Shown: piece after piece, positions 1-7,185 of the stretch
How the letters are laid out: every line of letters starts with the position of its first letter
How positions within the stretch are numbered: the first letter of the stretch is position 1
Assembly (NCBI GenBank): GCA_036407095.1
Contig: DASWZV010000153.1
Coordinates: forward strand, 1-64,000
Direction: 5' to 3'
Source of the DNA: Gp6-AA40 sp036407095
Lineage (GTDB): Bacteria; Acidobacteriota; Vicinamibacteria; Vicinamibacterales; UBA2999
Length of the DNA: 64,000 nucleotides
Position numbers and translations under genes: made by a program
Notes under the pieces: model-generated
Told to the model about the DNA's origin: nothing
Databases searched by the model: none
The model's input: only the letters and a program-made list of their open reading frames with translations

Positions 1-60
1 GAGGCGCTCGTGTTCGTAGCGTCCTCTCGATCCATGCCCGCGCGAAGTGCGGCCCCACCG

Positions 61-107
61 GCAGCTCTCTGCGTTCTCCGCTCCTCAGCGATCTCTGCGT
101 GAACGCG
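61..107. repeat. Short-word repeat (CTCTGCG type) at window edge
   Basis: Bases 61-107 repeat the words CTCTGCG and CTCCG (CTCTGCGTTCTCCGCTCC, then ATCTCTGCGTGAACG). They resemble the CTCCGT/ACGGAG word arrays at 39.6, 45.4 and 56.3 kb. The rest of bases 1-122 shows no gene; the amidase on the minus strand ends at 123, so this is its downstream region. Confidence 0.45.
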
Positions 108-122
108 ACCCAAGGACCAGAG

Positions 123-1811
123 TTAATCGAGCTTCGGCGGCACGCGGCGCTTCGTGGCTTGTTCGAACGCGTATGCGATCTCGATGAGCCGTGGCTCGCT
201 GCAGGCAGTGCCGGTGAAGCTCACCCCCATCGGCGAGGGCTTTGCGTCGAAACCGGCAGGGGCGTTGCGTGCATTCGGGATCATGCCGAACGGCACGACG
301 ATCGTCGGGTAGCCGGCCTTGGCGGCGATCGCGGCGCCGAACACGCCCGGGAAGACCAGCGCGTCGAGCTTGTTGGCCTGAAGCGCGGCGTCGATCCCTT
401 CGCTGCGCGAGAGCGCGAGGTCCTTGGCACGGTCGGCTTCGAAGCGCGCGCGATCGGCCTCGAGATCCATCTCGTCGGAGATGTCCAGCTGCGACTGTCC
501 GTACTTGAGCGTGCCGGCGCGCTCGTGCGCTTTGTTCCAGGCTCGGAGATCGCTCAGCGTCTTCACCGGCGCGCGATCGCCCAGCGACGCGAGCCACGCG
601 TTGAAGTCGCGCTTCATCCCGTACTTGAAGACCACCGAGCAGTCCTGGTCGCGTCCTTTGGCACCGCCAGCTCCGCTGCAGACGGGCCAGAGCAGCAGAT
701 TGCGCGCCGGATCGGTCGCCACGATGGACGGGATGTCGGCGGGGTCGACCACGATCGCACCCTGCGCTCTCAAGACGGCAATCGCATCGGCCATCACGGT
801 CTTCCGATCATCGTTGAGTCCACCCTGCGAGCCGCGCTCACCGGGCGTGGCCGCGGTGTCGTAGAAGTACGCGCGCGGAATGCCGAGCCGCGCCCCCTTC
901 AGGCCCGTCCGCGTGAGGAACGGCGTGTAGTCGCGGTTGCGCGGCGGCGTGCACGTGCTCGTGGCCGCGTCGTGACCGTCGGGCGAGCCGCCTTCGAGCA
1001 CGCCGAGCATGGTCGCCGCATCGGAGACGGTCCGCGCCATCGGTCCGGGCGTGTCCTGTTCTCCGGCAATGGGAATCACTCCATATCGGCTGATGCGTCC
1101 GACCGTCGGCTTGATCCCGACGAGCATCGTCTGGTCGGACGGGCTGAGAATCGAACCGGACGTCTCGGTGCCGACGTTCGCGACCCAGAAGCTCATGGCG
1201 GTGCCGATGCCGGAGCTCGACCCGCCGGTGCCGAGGATCGGCCGGCCGTCGAAGGTCGCCTCGCGCGGATCGCGGCGCGGATCGTAGGGATTGAATGCGA
1301 AGCCGGACAACGAGTTGTAGTTGGCCGGCATGTTGTCCGACACCCAGTTCGCCAGCTCCGTCATCGTCGTCTTGGCGAGGATGATGGCGCCCGCCTCGCG
1401 GAGGTTTTTGGTGAGCGTGGCTTCGTAGGGCGGCACGAGGCCGGCGAATGCCAGCGCTCCGCCGGTCGTCGGCACGTCGGTGGTGTGAATGTTGTCCTTG
1501 AGCGCGACCGGGATGCCGTGGAGCGGGCCGCGGATGCGGCCGGCGCGCCGCTCGCGATCGCGTTCGTCGGCGTCGGCCAGCGCATGCGGGTTCACGTAGA
1601 GCGTCGCATGCAGGCGATCTTCGAAGGTTGCGATGCGGAGGAGCGACTGGGTGACAATCTCTCTGGACGTGACGCGCCGCTTCTGAAGCGCGGTGCGCAT
1701 GTCGGCGATCGTCGCTTCGATGACCGAGAACGGCGCGCGTGCGGCCGCGGTGGGCGATTGATTGGTGACGGCCAGGACGAACAGCGCGAGTGCGGCCCCG
1801 AATCGACGCAT
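123..1811 (-). CDS. Secreted amidase (amidase signature family)
   Basis: 562 aa, with a signal peptide over about residues 1-24 (hydrophobic core ALALFVLAV, AAA near the cleavage site), so it probably acts in the periplasm. The amidase-signature catalytic set is visible: Lys105 in PVALKDN, the Ser-rich GTGGSSSG near 194-201 supplying the cis-Ser, and nucleophile Ser220 in GTETSGSI. The length suits exported members of the family. Members hydrolyse C-N amide bonds of very varied substrates, so no substrate can be assigned. It stands alone, divergent from the SDR gene, with about 170 bp between the starts. Family assignment is firm; the reaction is inferred. Confidence 0.93.
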   Translation of the reverse strand: MRRFGAALALFVLAVTNQSPTAAARAPFSVIEATIADMRTALQKRRVTSREIVTQSLLRIATFEDRLHATLYVNPHALADADERDRERRAGRIRGPLHGIPVALKDNIHTTDVPTTGGALAFAGLVPPYEATLTKNLREAGAIILAKTTMTELANWVSDNMPANYNSLSGFAFNPYDPRRDPREATFDGRPILGTGGSSSGIGTAMSFWVANVGTETSGSILSPSDQTMLVGIKPTVGRISRYGVIPIAGEQDTPGPMARTVSDAATMLGVLEGGSPDGHDAATSTCTPPRNRDYTPFLTRTGLKGARLGIPRAYFYDTAATPGERGSQGGLNDDRKTVMADAIAVLRAQGAIVVDPADIPSIVATDPARNLLLWPVCSGAGGAKGRDQDCSVVFKYGMKRDFNAWLASLGDRAPVKTLSDLRAWNKAHERAGTLKYGQSQLDISDEMDLEADRARFEADRAKDLALSRSEGIDAALQANKLDALVFPGVFGAAIAAKAGYPTIVVPFGMIPNARNAPAGFDAKPSPMGVSFTGTACSEPRLIEIAYAFEQATKRRVPPKLD

Positions 1812-1979
1812 CAGTTGGAAATCTTACTGGAAAGAGGTCGATGGCCCGCTCTTGGTATTCTTGCCGGGCCCCCCTGGGCTGGTCGCCGGTCTCTCCTGGC
1901 GCGCTGCGCGCGCAGGACCGCTATGCGGTCGTCAACGACTGGAGGATGATGCAACCAGCCGCACAGCGGTACCAGACGC

Positions 1980-2804
1980 ATGTATCACGACTCGAGCCTC
2001 ACACCCGCGCAGCCACGCACTGCCCTGATCACTGGCGCCTCGGCCGGCATCGGCGCGGCCTTCGCCGACGTCTTCGCAGCGAACGGCTTCAACCTCGTGA
2101 TCACCGCGCGGCGTCAGGACCGTCTTCAGGAGGTTGGCGAGCAGATGCGGCGCCGCCACGGTGTGAAGGTGGCGGTGATCGCCGCGGATCACGCGCGGAA
2201 GGACACGCCGGGTGATCTCTGTGACGCGATCGGGGAGACGGGGATGACGATCGACGCCCTCGTGAACAACGCCGGCTACGGGGTGCCCGGGAGCTATCTT
2301 TCGTCGCCGTGGGAGCGGCACGAAGCGATGCTGCAGGTCATGGTCGTCGGCCTCGCCGAGCTCACGCACCGGCTGCTGCCGGGAATGGTGGAGCGCGGCT
2401 ACGGTCGAATCATCAACGTCGCGTCGCTTGCCGGGCTCGTCCCTGCACCTGCGGGACACACGTTGTATGCCGCATCCAAAGCGCTCGTGATCAAGTTCTC
2501 GGAGGCGCTGGCGCATGAGGTTCGGGGCCAGGGCGTCAACGTGACGGCGCTCTGTCCTGGCTTCACGCTCAGCGAATTCCACGACGTCACCGGCACACGC
2601 GAGCAGATGAACAAGCTGCCCTCGTGGATGTGGATGGACGCGACCACTGTTGCGAGCCAGGGCTACGACGCGGTGATGGCCGGAACACCGATCTACATCA
2701 ACGGCGGCGTCAATCGCGGCATCGAGATGCTGGTTCGGTACGTGCCGCAGACGTTGGTCCGGTATATCGGGCGGCAGGTCGGGCGCGCGTATCGCAAAGC
2801 CTAG
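1980..2804 (+). CDS. Short-chain dehydrogenase/reductase (classical SDR)
   Basis: 274 aa, cytoplasmic. The Rossmann motif TGASAGIG is at 18-25, NNAG at 96-99, the catalytic Ser at about 149, and YAASK with Tyr163 and Lys167: a complete classical SDR site. The Arg pair after the second strand (ITARR) suggests NADP(H) preference, which is inference. The C-terminal tail (about 250-274) is basic and amphipathic, as in SDRs of the acyl/keto-reductase group that touch membranes. The substrate is unknown. A GNAT acetyltransferase follows 38 bp downstream on the same strand. Confidence 0.92.
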   Translation: MYHDSSLTPAQPRTALITGASAGIGAAFADVFAANGFNLVITARRQDRLQEVGEQMRRRHGVKVAVIAADHARKDTPGDLCDAIGETGMTIDALVNNAGYGVPGSYLSSPWERHEAMLQVMVVGLAELTHRLLPGMVERGYGRIINVASLAGLVPAPAGHTLYAASKALVIKFSEALAHEVRGQGVNVTALCPGFTLSEFHDVTGTREQMNKLPSWMWMDATTVASQGYDAVMAGTPIYINGGVNRGIEMLVRYVPQTLVRYIGRQVGRAYRKA

Positions 2805-2842
2805 CGCTCTTTGGATGGTCCTTGGTCCTTTGCCTAGCTGTC

Positions 2843-3595
2843 ATGAACATCACGGTCGTTCCTGCGAGCCTCGATCGGATCCGCCTCTGGCGCGACATGC
2901 ACCGCTTCGAGATGCATTGCCAGATCACGCACGACTCGATTCACGAGCGCCCCGGCTGGACGCAGGAGTACGTGCTCGCGATCGACGACGTTCCGGTCGG
3001 CTATGGATCGGTTGCGATCGACGGGCCGTGGAAGGGCAAGCCGACGCTGTACGAAGCGTACGTGGTGCCGAGCCATCGCCTGCGCCTGCTCGACGTCTAC
3101 CGCCGGCTGCTCGAGGTCAGCGGTGCCGAGCAGATCGAAGTGCAGAGCAACGATGTGCTCGCCACCGTCATGCTGCATGCCTTCGTCCCGCACGCGACCA
3201 GCGAAGCGATCTTGTTCCACGACCGGCATGTGACGTCGCTTTCGCCAGCGGGCGCGACCTACCGCGAGGCGACGGCCTCGGAAGTGCCAGATGTGCCGGA
3301 GCCGATGCGCAGGTATCGCGGCGTCGTCGAGTACGAGGGGCAGCCGGCGGCGAACGGCGGCGTGATGTTTCATTACAACCGACCCTTCGGGGACATCTAC
3401 ATGGAAGTGGCCGAACCCTTTCGCCGAAAGGGTCTCGGCTCGTTCGTGGTGCAGGAGTTGAAGCGAATCTGTTACGAGAACGGACATGTGCCGGCGGCGC
3501 GCTGCAATCCCGGCAACATCGCGTCACAACGCACGCTGCAGAAGGCCGGCTTCGTTCCGTGTGGACACATCCTCACAGGGGCCGTGCGCCGATGA
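2843..3595 (+). CDS. GNAT-family N-acetyltransferase
   Basis: 250 aa from the ATG at 2843; the frame is open further upstream, but that part overlaps the SDR gene. The C-terminal third carries the GNAT acetyl-CoA loop RRKGLGSFVVQELKR, followed by CNPGNIASQRTLQKAGF, the usual beta5-alpha4 end of the fold. The N-terminal half looks like a second, degenerate GNAT-like unit, so this may be a tandem-GNAT protein. It overlaps the next GNAT gene by ATGA, so the two are probably translationally coupled. The substrate is unknown. Confidence 0.85.
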   Translation: MNITVVPASLDRIRLWRDMHRFEMHCQITHDSIHERPGWTQEYVLAIDDVPVGYGSVAIDGPWKGKPTLYEAYVVPSHRLRLLDVYRRLLEVSGAEQIEVQSNDVLATVMLHAFVPHATSEAILFHDRHVTSLSPAGATYREATASEVPDVPEPMRRYRGVVEYEGQPAANGGVMFHYNRPFGDIYMEVAEPFRRKGLGSFVVQELKRICYENGHVPAARCNPGNIASQRTLQKAGFVPCGHILTGAVRR

Positions 3596-4086
3596 ACGCC
3601 GATCACGACATACAACCCCTCGATCGGCATCGAGATGCGGCGGAATGTGCCGAGCTCATGATGATCAGCGAACCGTGGATCACGCTTCAGCTCTCGATCG
3701 AGAACGCCCGGGCCACCCTGACCGATCCAGCCAAAGAGGTCTACGTGATCCGCGACGCGACCGGCGTCGCGGGATTCGTCATCATCGACATGCGCGGGCT
3801 CGTTCGCGGATACATCCAGACGGTATGCGTGCGCGCCGATCGCCGTGGTCAAGGATTGGGTTCGACGCTGGTGAACTGGTCGCAGGAGCGGATCTTCCGC
3901 GACAGCCCGAACGTGTTCATCTGCGTGTCGTCATTCAACCCCGACGCCCGCCGGCTCTACGAGCGTCTGGGCTTCGAAGTCGTGGGTGTATTTCGCGAGC
4001 TCATCGTGCCGGGTCATGACGAGCTTCTGCTCCGCAAGTCACGAGGCCCCTGGACCGAATTCATCAGTCGTAGTGTCCGGCTTTAG
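3592..4086 (+). CDS. GNAT-family N-acetyltransferase, coupled to the upstream GNAT
   Basis: 164 aa, starting in the ATGA overlap with the stop of the preceding gene. The acetyl-CoA binding motif ADRRGQGLGSTLVNW lies in mid-protein and SSFNPDARRLYERLGFE near the end, both typical of single-domain GNATs. The last residues SVRL and the TAG stop lie inside a dispersed palindromic repeat (4070-4099), so the native C-terminus has been replaced or extended by repeat sequence. The substrate is unknown. Confidence 0.88.
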   Translation: MNADHDIQPLDRHRDAAECAELMMISEPWITLQLSIENARATLTDPAKEVYVIRDATGVAGFVIIDMRGLVRGYIQTVCVRADRRGQGLGSTLVNWSQERIFRDSPNVFICVSSFNPDARRLYERLGFEVVGVFRELIVPGHDELLLRKSRGPWTEFISRSVRL

Positions 4087-4099
4087 CCGGACCCGTAGG
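4070..4099. repeat. GTCCGGCT/AGCCGGAC palindromic repeat
   Basis: GTCCGGCTTTAGCCGGAC (4075-4092) is a near-perfect palindrome, preceded by TCGTAGT and followed by CCGTAGGC. The same CGTAGTGTCCGGCTT context recurs at 58.16 kb, and related palindromes recur through the window. It supplies the stop codon of the GNAT gene and sits just before the sulfite-oxidase-like gene. Confidence 0.85.
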
Positions 4100-4115
4100 C
4101 GTGGGAAACTTCGCC

Positions 4116-5510
4116 ATGGCACTCTTCGTTGTCAGACATCAACACCCGCCCGAGCGCTGCCCGGCGCAGGACCCCGAGATGGGCGCATCCCTTCTCAACT
4201 ACTTGAGCCGCCCGAGCGTGCGACAGCACGGCGTACGCATTCAGGGCGAGGCGGTCGTGAAGGGCGAGCACACGATGTTCCTGATCGCCGAGGCCGACGA
4301 CGAGCGCGGCCTGCGCGAGTTCATGCAGCCGTTTCAGCAGGCGGGCCGCGTCGACATCTTCCCGGCGTCGACGTGCGCGGGCGTGGTTGCGAGCGGTGGA
4401 TGCGGGCTCGACATGCCGGTCAGCGAGCGCCCGGCGCTGAATCCCGCGGACGCCTGTCAGGATGCGATCGACGCGGGCCTGGTCGTGCATCGCGCTCACC
4501 CGCTCAACTGCGAGACGTCGATTCCGGCGCTGATCGGCAGCGTGGTGATGCCGAACGCGCATTTCTACGTGCGCAATCACTTTCAGATTCCGATGTTCGA
4601 CACGTCGACGTATCGACTCGCGGTCGGCGGCCTCGTCGATCGGCCACTGAGCCTGAGTCTCAGTGACATCCGCCAGATGCCCGCGCAGACGATCGTCGCG
4701 ACGCTCGAATGCGCCGGCAATGGCCGGACGCTCTTCGAGCCGCCGATCCCCGGCGAGAAGTGGAACATGGGCGCGGTCAGCACTGCGGAGTGGACAGGCG
4801 TGCCGCTCGTCGAGGTGCTCGATCGCGCCGGCGTACGAAGCGGCGCGCGTGAAGTACTCTTCACAGGCGCGGACTCTGGCACGGTCGACGGGCACGCGGA
4901 ATCCATCCGCTTCGAGCGCAGTCTGCCGGTCGATGCGAGTCGCGATGCCGGCGCGCTGCTCGCGTACGCCATGAACGGCGAAGCGCTGCCCGTGCAACAT
5001 GGCCATCCCCTGCGCGTCATCGTTCCGAGCTGGTATGCCGTCGCCTCAGTGAAATGGCTGACCGGGATCGAGCTGATCGATTCTCCTTTTGCCGGCCACT
5101 ACCAGGTCGAGAAGTATCAGTACGAATGGGAACGCGATGGTGAGGTGAGCCGCGAGCCGGTCACGCTGCAGCGCGTCCGCGCCCTGATTACCGAACCGGC
5201 ACCGGATCAGAGGGTGCCGTGCGGCGATCTCGTCGTGCGCGGGGTAGCCTGGTCAGGCGCGGCATCGATCGCCCGTGTCGATGTCAGCGTGAACCGTGGA
5301 CCCTGGCAGGAAGCTCGACTCGTCAGCGACCGCAGCCGTCACAGCTGGCAGTGGTGGGAAACGACCGCGCACATCGCGACTCCCTCTGCCGTCACCGTCC
5401 GCGCACGCGCGACCGATCTCGCCGGACGTGCTCAGCCCGATCGCGCCGAATGGAACCGGCTCGGGTACGGCAACAACTCCATCCAGGAGATTTCGATTCA
5501 CGCGGTGTAG
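4116..5510 (+). CDS. Sulfite-oxidase-like molybdopterin oxidoreductase with N-terminal extra domain
   Basis: 464 aa from the ATG at 4116; a GTG at 4101 is the alternative start. Residues 1-96 form a small alpha/beta domain (from FVVRHQH to a Cys-containing CAGVVASGGC) resembling the ABM/DUF3303-like ferredoxin-fold group. Residues 120-355 are the molybdopterin domain, with LECAGNGR containing Cys199, the expected Mo ligand (compare LQCAGNRR of sulfite oxidases). Residues 360-464 are the Ig-like Mo-co dimerisation domain ending in NSIQEISIHAV. No signal peptide, heme b5 or Tat motif is visible, unlike exported SorA or SoxC enzymes. The substrate may be sulfite or another sulfoxide-type compound; the electron partner is unknown. 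Confidence 0.88.
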   Translation: MALFVVRHQHPPERCPAQDPEMGASLLNYLSRPSVRQHGVRIQGEAVVKGEHTMFLIAEADDERGLREFMQPFQQAGRVDIFPASTCAGVVASGGCGLDMPVSERPALNPADACQDAIDAGLVVHRAHPLNCETSIPALIGSVVMPNAHFYVRNHFQIPMFDTSTYRLAVGGLVDRPLSLSLSDIRQMPAQTIVATLECAGNGRTLFEPPIPGEKWNMGAVSTAEWTGVPLVEVLDRAGVRSGAREVLFTGADSGTVDGHAESIRFERSLPVDASRDAGALLAYAMNGEALPVQHGHPLRVIVPSWYAVASVKWLTGIELIDSPFAGHYQVEKYQYEWERDGEVSREPVTLQRVRALITEPAPDQRVPCGDLVVRGVAWSGAASIARVDVSVNRGPWQEARLVSDRSRHSWQWWETTAHIATPSAVTVRARATDLAGRAQPDRAEWNRLGYGNNSIQEISIHAV

Positions 5511-5764
5511 AGACGGAGGTCCGCCGCCGTGGCTTGATGCAAAGGCGGAAGGCAGACACTGCGTCGGCTGATAGCCAGTGGTCGTTCGGGTTCGGAAGCG
5601 AGTTACACCATCGAGCGGGTGGTGCCGGGTGGGGCGTCCCCGCTCGCCGCGCAGGCGCCTACTCCGTGATCCCGTTTCTTGTACCGTGATCGGTCACTTG
5701 GCGCCGAGGACGAGCGGGGAGACCCGGCGACAGGACCCGCGAGACGAAACGCTCATTGACGAAC
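5511..5764. other. Intergenic stretch without a gene
   Basis: Between the sulfite-oxidase-like gene and the repeat before cyaY. Open frames here are short and lack recognisable protein character. Both flanking genes end here (convergent), so it is probably a terminator region. I see no clear hairpin with a T tract. Confidence 0.5.
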
Positions 5765-5830
5765 CGGAGTACGGTCCGCCTAAAGGCGGACCCTACGTAC
5801 GAGGGTTTCTACGTACGAGGGGTTACGAAG
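5765..5830. repeat. Palindromic repeat with TACGTACGAGGG spacer
   Basis: GGTCCGCCT and AGGCGGACC (5773-5792) form 9-bp perfect arms around two bases. They are followed by CTACGTACGAGGG and a second copy of TACGTACGAGG. The order palindrome, then GGACCCTACGTAC, then GAGGG also occurs inside the kinase gene at 58.66 kb, linking the two as one repeat family. Confidence 0.85.
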
Positions 5831-5831
5831 G

Positions 5832-6152
5832 TTACGACCGCAGGAACTGCTGCGCGAGGCGTTCGATGAGCGCGTCGAGCGGCTCGCCATCCAACGCGAA
5901 CGCCGATGACTCCGGCGACCATGAAAGCTTGAAGCTGCGTGACATCGCCGACACCCAGATTTGACGTACCGGCGCGTTGGGGCTGACGACGAATTTCGCA
6001 GCCGAGGGCTCTTCGAAGATGATCTGCAGCACGCCGTTCTGCAGCTCCACCTCGAAGCCTTCCTCGTCGGCCAGCGACTGAAGCGAATGCTGCAGATGTT
6101 CGAGCGCGAGGTCCGCCTGAAGGCGGAACTCCGGTTCGGAGAGCGCGCTCAC
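5832..6152 (-). CDS. cyaY: Frataxin/CyaY-family iron-binding protein
   Basis: 106 aa, the normal length for bacterial CyaY. Recognisable are the acidic first helix (SEPEFRLQADLALEHL, then DEEGFEVELQ), the central beta-strand LQIIFE, and the conserved QIWVSA strand motif, followed by FKLSW and a C-terminal amphipathic helix. CyaY binds iron and modulates IscS-dependent Fe-S cluster assembly in the cytoplasm. Its ATG overlaps the stop of the VWFA gene by 4 bp, so it is likely translated from the same mRNA. No isc genes lie nearby. Confidence 0.87.
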   Translation of the reverse strand: MSALSEPEFRLQADLALEHLQHSLQSLADEEGFEVELQNGVLQIIFEEPSAAKFVVSPNAPVRQIWVSAMSRSFKLSWSPESSAFALDGEPLDALIERLAQQFLRS

Positions 6153-7051
6153 TTCGTCTCGGAGAGTCGTTCCTGCGACGCGACGTACGACTTTCGAGCT
6201 CGCGCGATGTTTCCTTGTTCCTTCACCTTGACTTCGAGCTTGTGCTCTTTGTTGTCGAGCGTCGAAGGGGTGAATCCGAGGGTGTACAGGCTGTGCAGCT
6301 CCTGCGCCACTCGCGTGAACGTGGGCGCGAGCTCCGCCGTCTTCTTCAGCTCGAAATACCCGCCGCCGGTCTCGTCGGCGAGCTTCCGCAGCCCGCGGTC
6401 GGGACGCGTCCGCTGAATCCGCCCGGGACCGATCGCGATCTCCGATTCCAGGCCGATGGCGTAGATCATGGTTTCGGTCTCGCGCGATTTCGCGAGCACG
6501 TCACCCATGTTCTTCTTGCTGGCGGTGTCGTCGCCATCGGTGAACACGAGCACGATCTTCCGTCCTTCGACGCCCTGCAGCACGTCGATGCTCGCGTCGA
6601 TCGCGTCGTACAGGCGTGTCGGGTTCCCGAACTGCAGGTCTTTGAGCGATCCGATCAGATCGTCGCGATTGCTCGTGAACTTGCCGCTGAACTGAATCTT
6701 GTCGCTGAAGGCGCCGACCTGACCCTTGTCGTGCGGCAGCATACGCAGCACGAACTGCTCGGTGGCCTGCTTGAGCAGATCGAGGTTGGCCGTCATGCTC
6801 GCGCTGAAGTCCAGCATCACGACGACGGTGAACGGCTGCGTCTCGTTCTGGAAGAAGGAGATGGGCTGCGGTTTGCCGTTGTCGAGAATCGTGAACACGT
6901 CCTGGTCGAGGTTGGGCACGAGCCGGCCCTGGGAATCGATGACAGTCGTCAGGACCGGCACGATGCTGGTGCCGGCCTTGAAAGTGGCCTGTTGGGCGGA
7001 GAGAACCGCGGCCGCACACATGATGGCCACCGGCGTCAGAAGAGCACGCAT
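6149..7051 (-). CDS. Secreted VWFA-related domain protein with intact MIDAS
   Basis: 300 aa with a signal peptide (about 1-19, ending LSAQ). It begins with the VWFA-related acidobacterial layout: a short beta domain with VPVLTTVIDSQGRLVPNL and FTILDNGKPQ, then a von Willebrand A domain with an intact metal site DFSASMT near 107-113 and FTDGDD. It ends ARKSYVA, the usual C-terminal strand. Role unknown; such proteins are exported and assumed to bind protein ligands. It is the first gene of a two-gene unit with cyaY and is divergent from the TonB receptor. Confidence 0.9.
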   Translation of the reverse strand: MRALLTPVAIMCAAAVLSAQQATFKAGTSIVPVLTTVIDSQGRLVPNLDQDVFTILDNGKPQPISFFQNETQPFTVVVMLDFSASMTANLDLLKQATEQFVLRMLPHDKGQVGAFSDKIQFSGKFTSNRDDLIGSLKDLQFGNPTRLYDAIDASIDVLQGVEGRKIVLVFTDGDDTASKKNMGDVLAKSRETETMIYAIGLESEIAIGPGRIQRTRPDRGLRKLADETGGGYFELKKTAELAPTFTRVAQELHSLYTLGFTPSTLDNKEHKLEVKVKEQGNIARARKSYVASQERLSETK

Positions 7052-7185
7052 GGATCGAGCTTAGCAACCCACCGCACCGGAGTAAACCGGTGTTCTACCG
7101 GACTTTGCCGGGCACCCCAAGTGCTCGGGCTTGCCGCGCCGTAGCGCGCCGCGCGAAGGCCGGATACGCGCTAATATCTCCCGAC

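Noticed and set aside
99..1949. Long plus-strand open frame opposite the amidase
   Set aside because: It is antisense to a clear amidase with catalytic residues and reads as Arg/Glu-rich text, a common artefact of GC-rich DNA.
6105..6140. GTCCGCCTGAAGGCGGA palindrome inside cyaY as another in-frame repeat
   Set aside because: The codons align with the normal CyaY N-terminus (EFRLQADLALE against EFHRLAD) with no inserted residues, so it is probably chance codon use.
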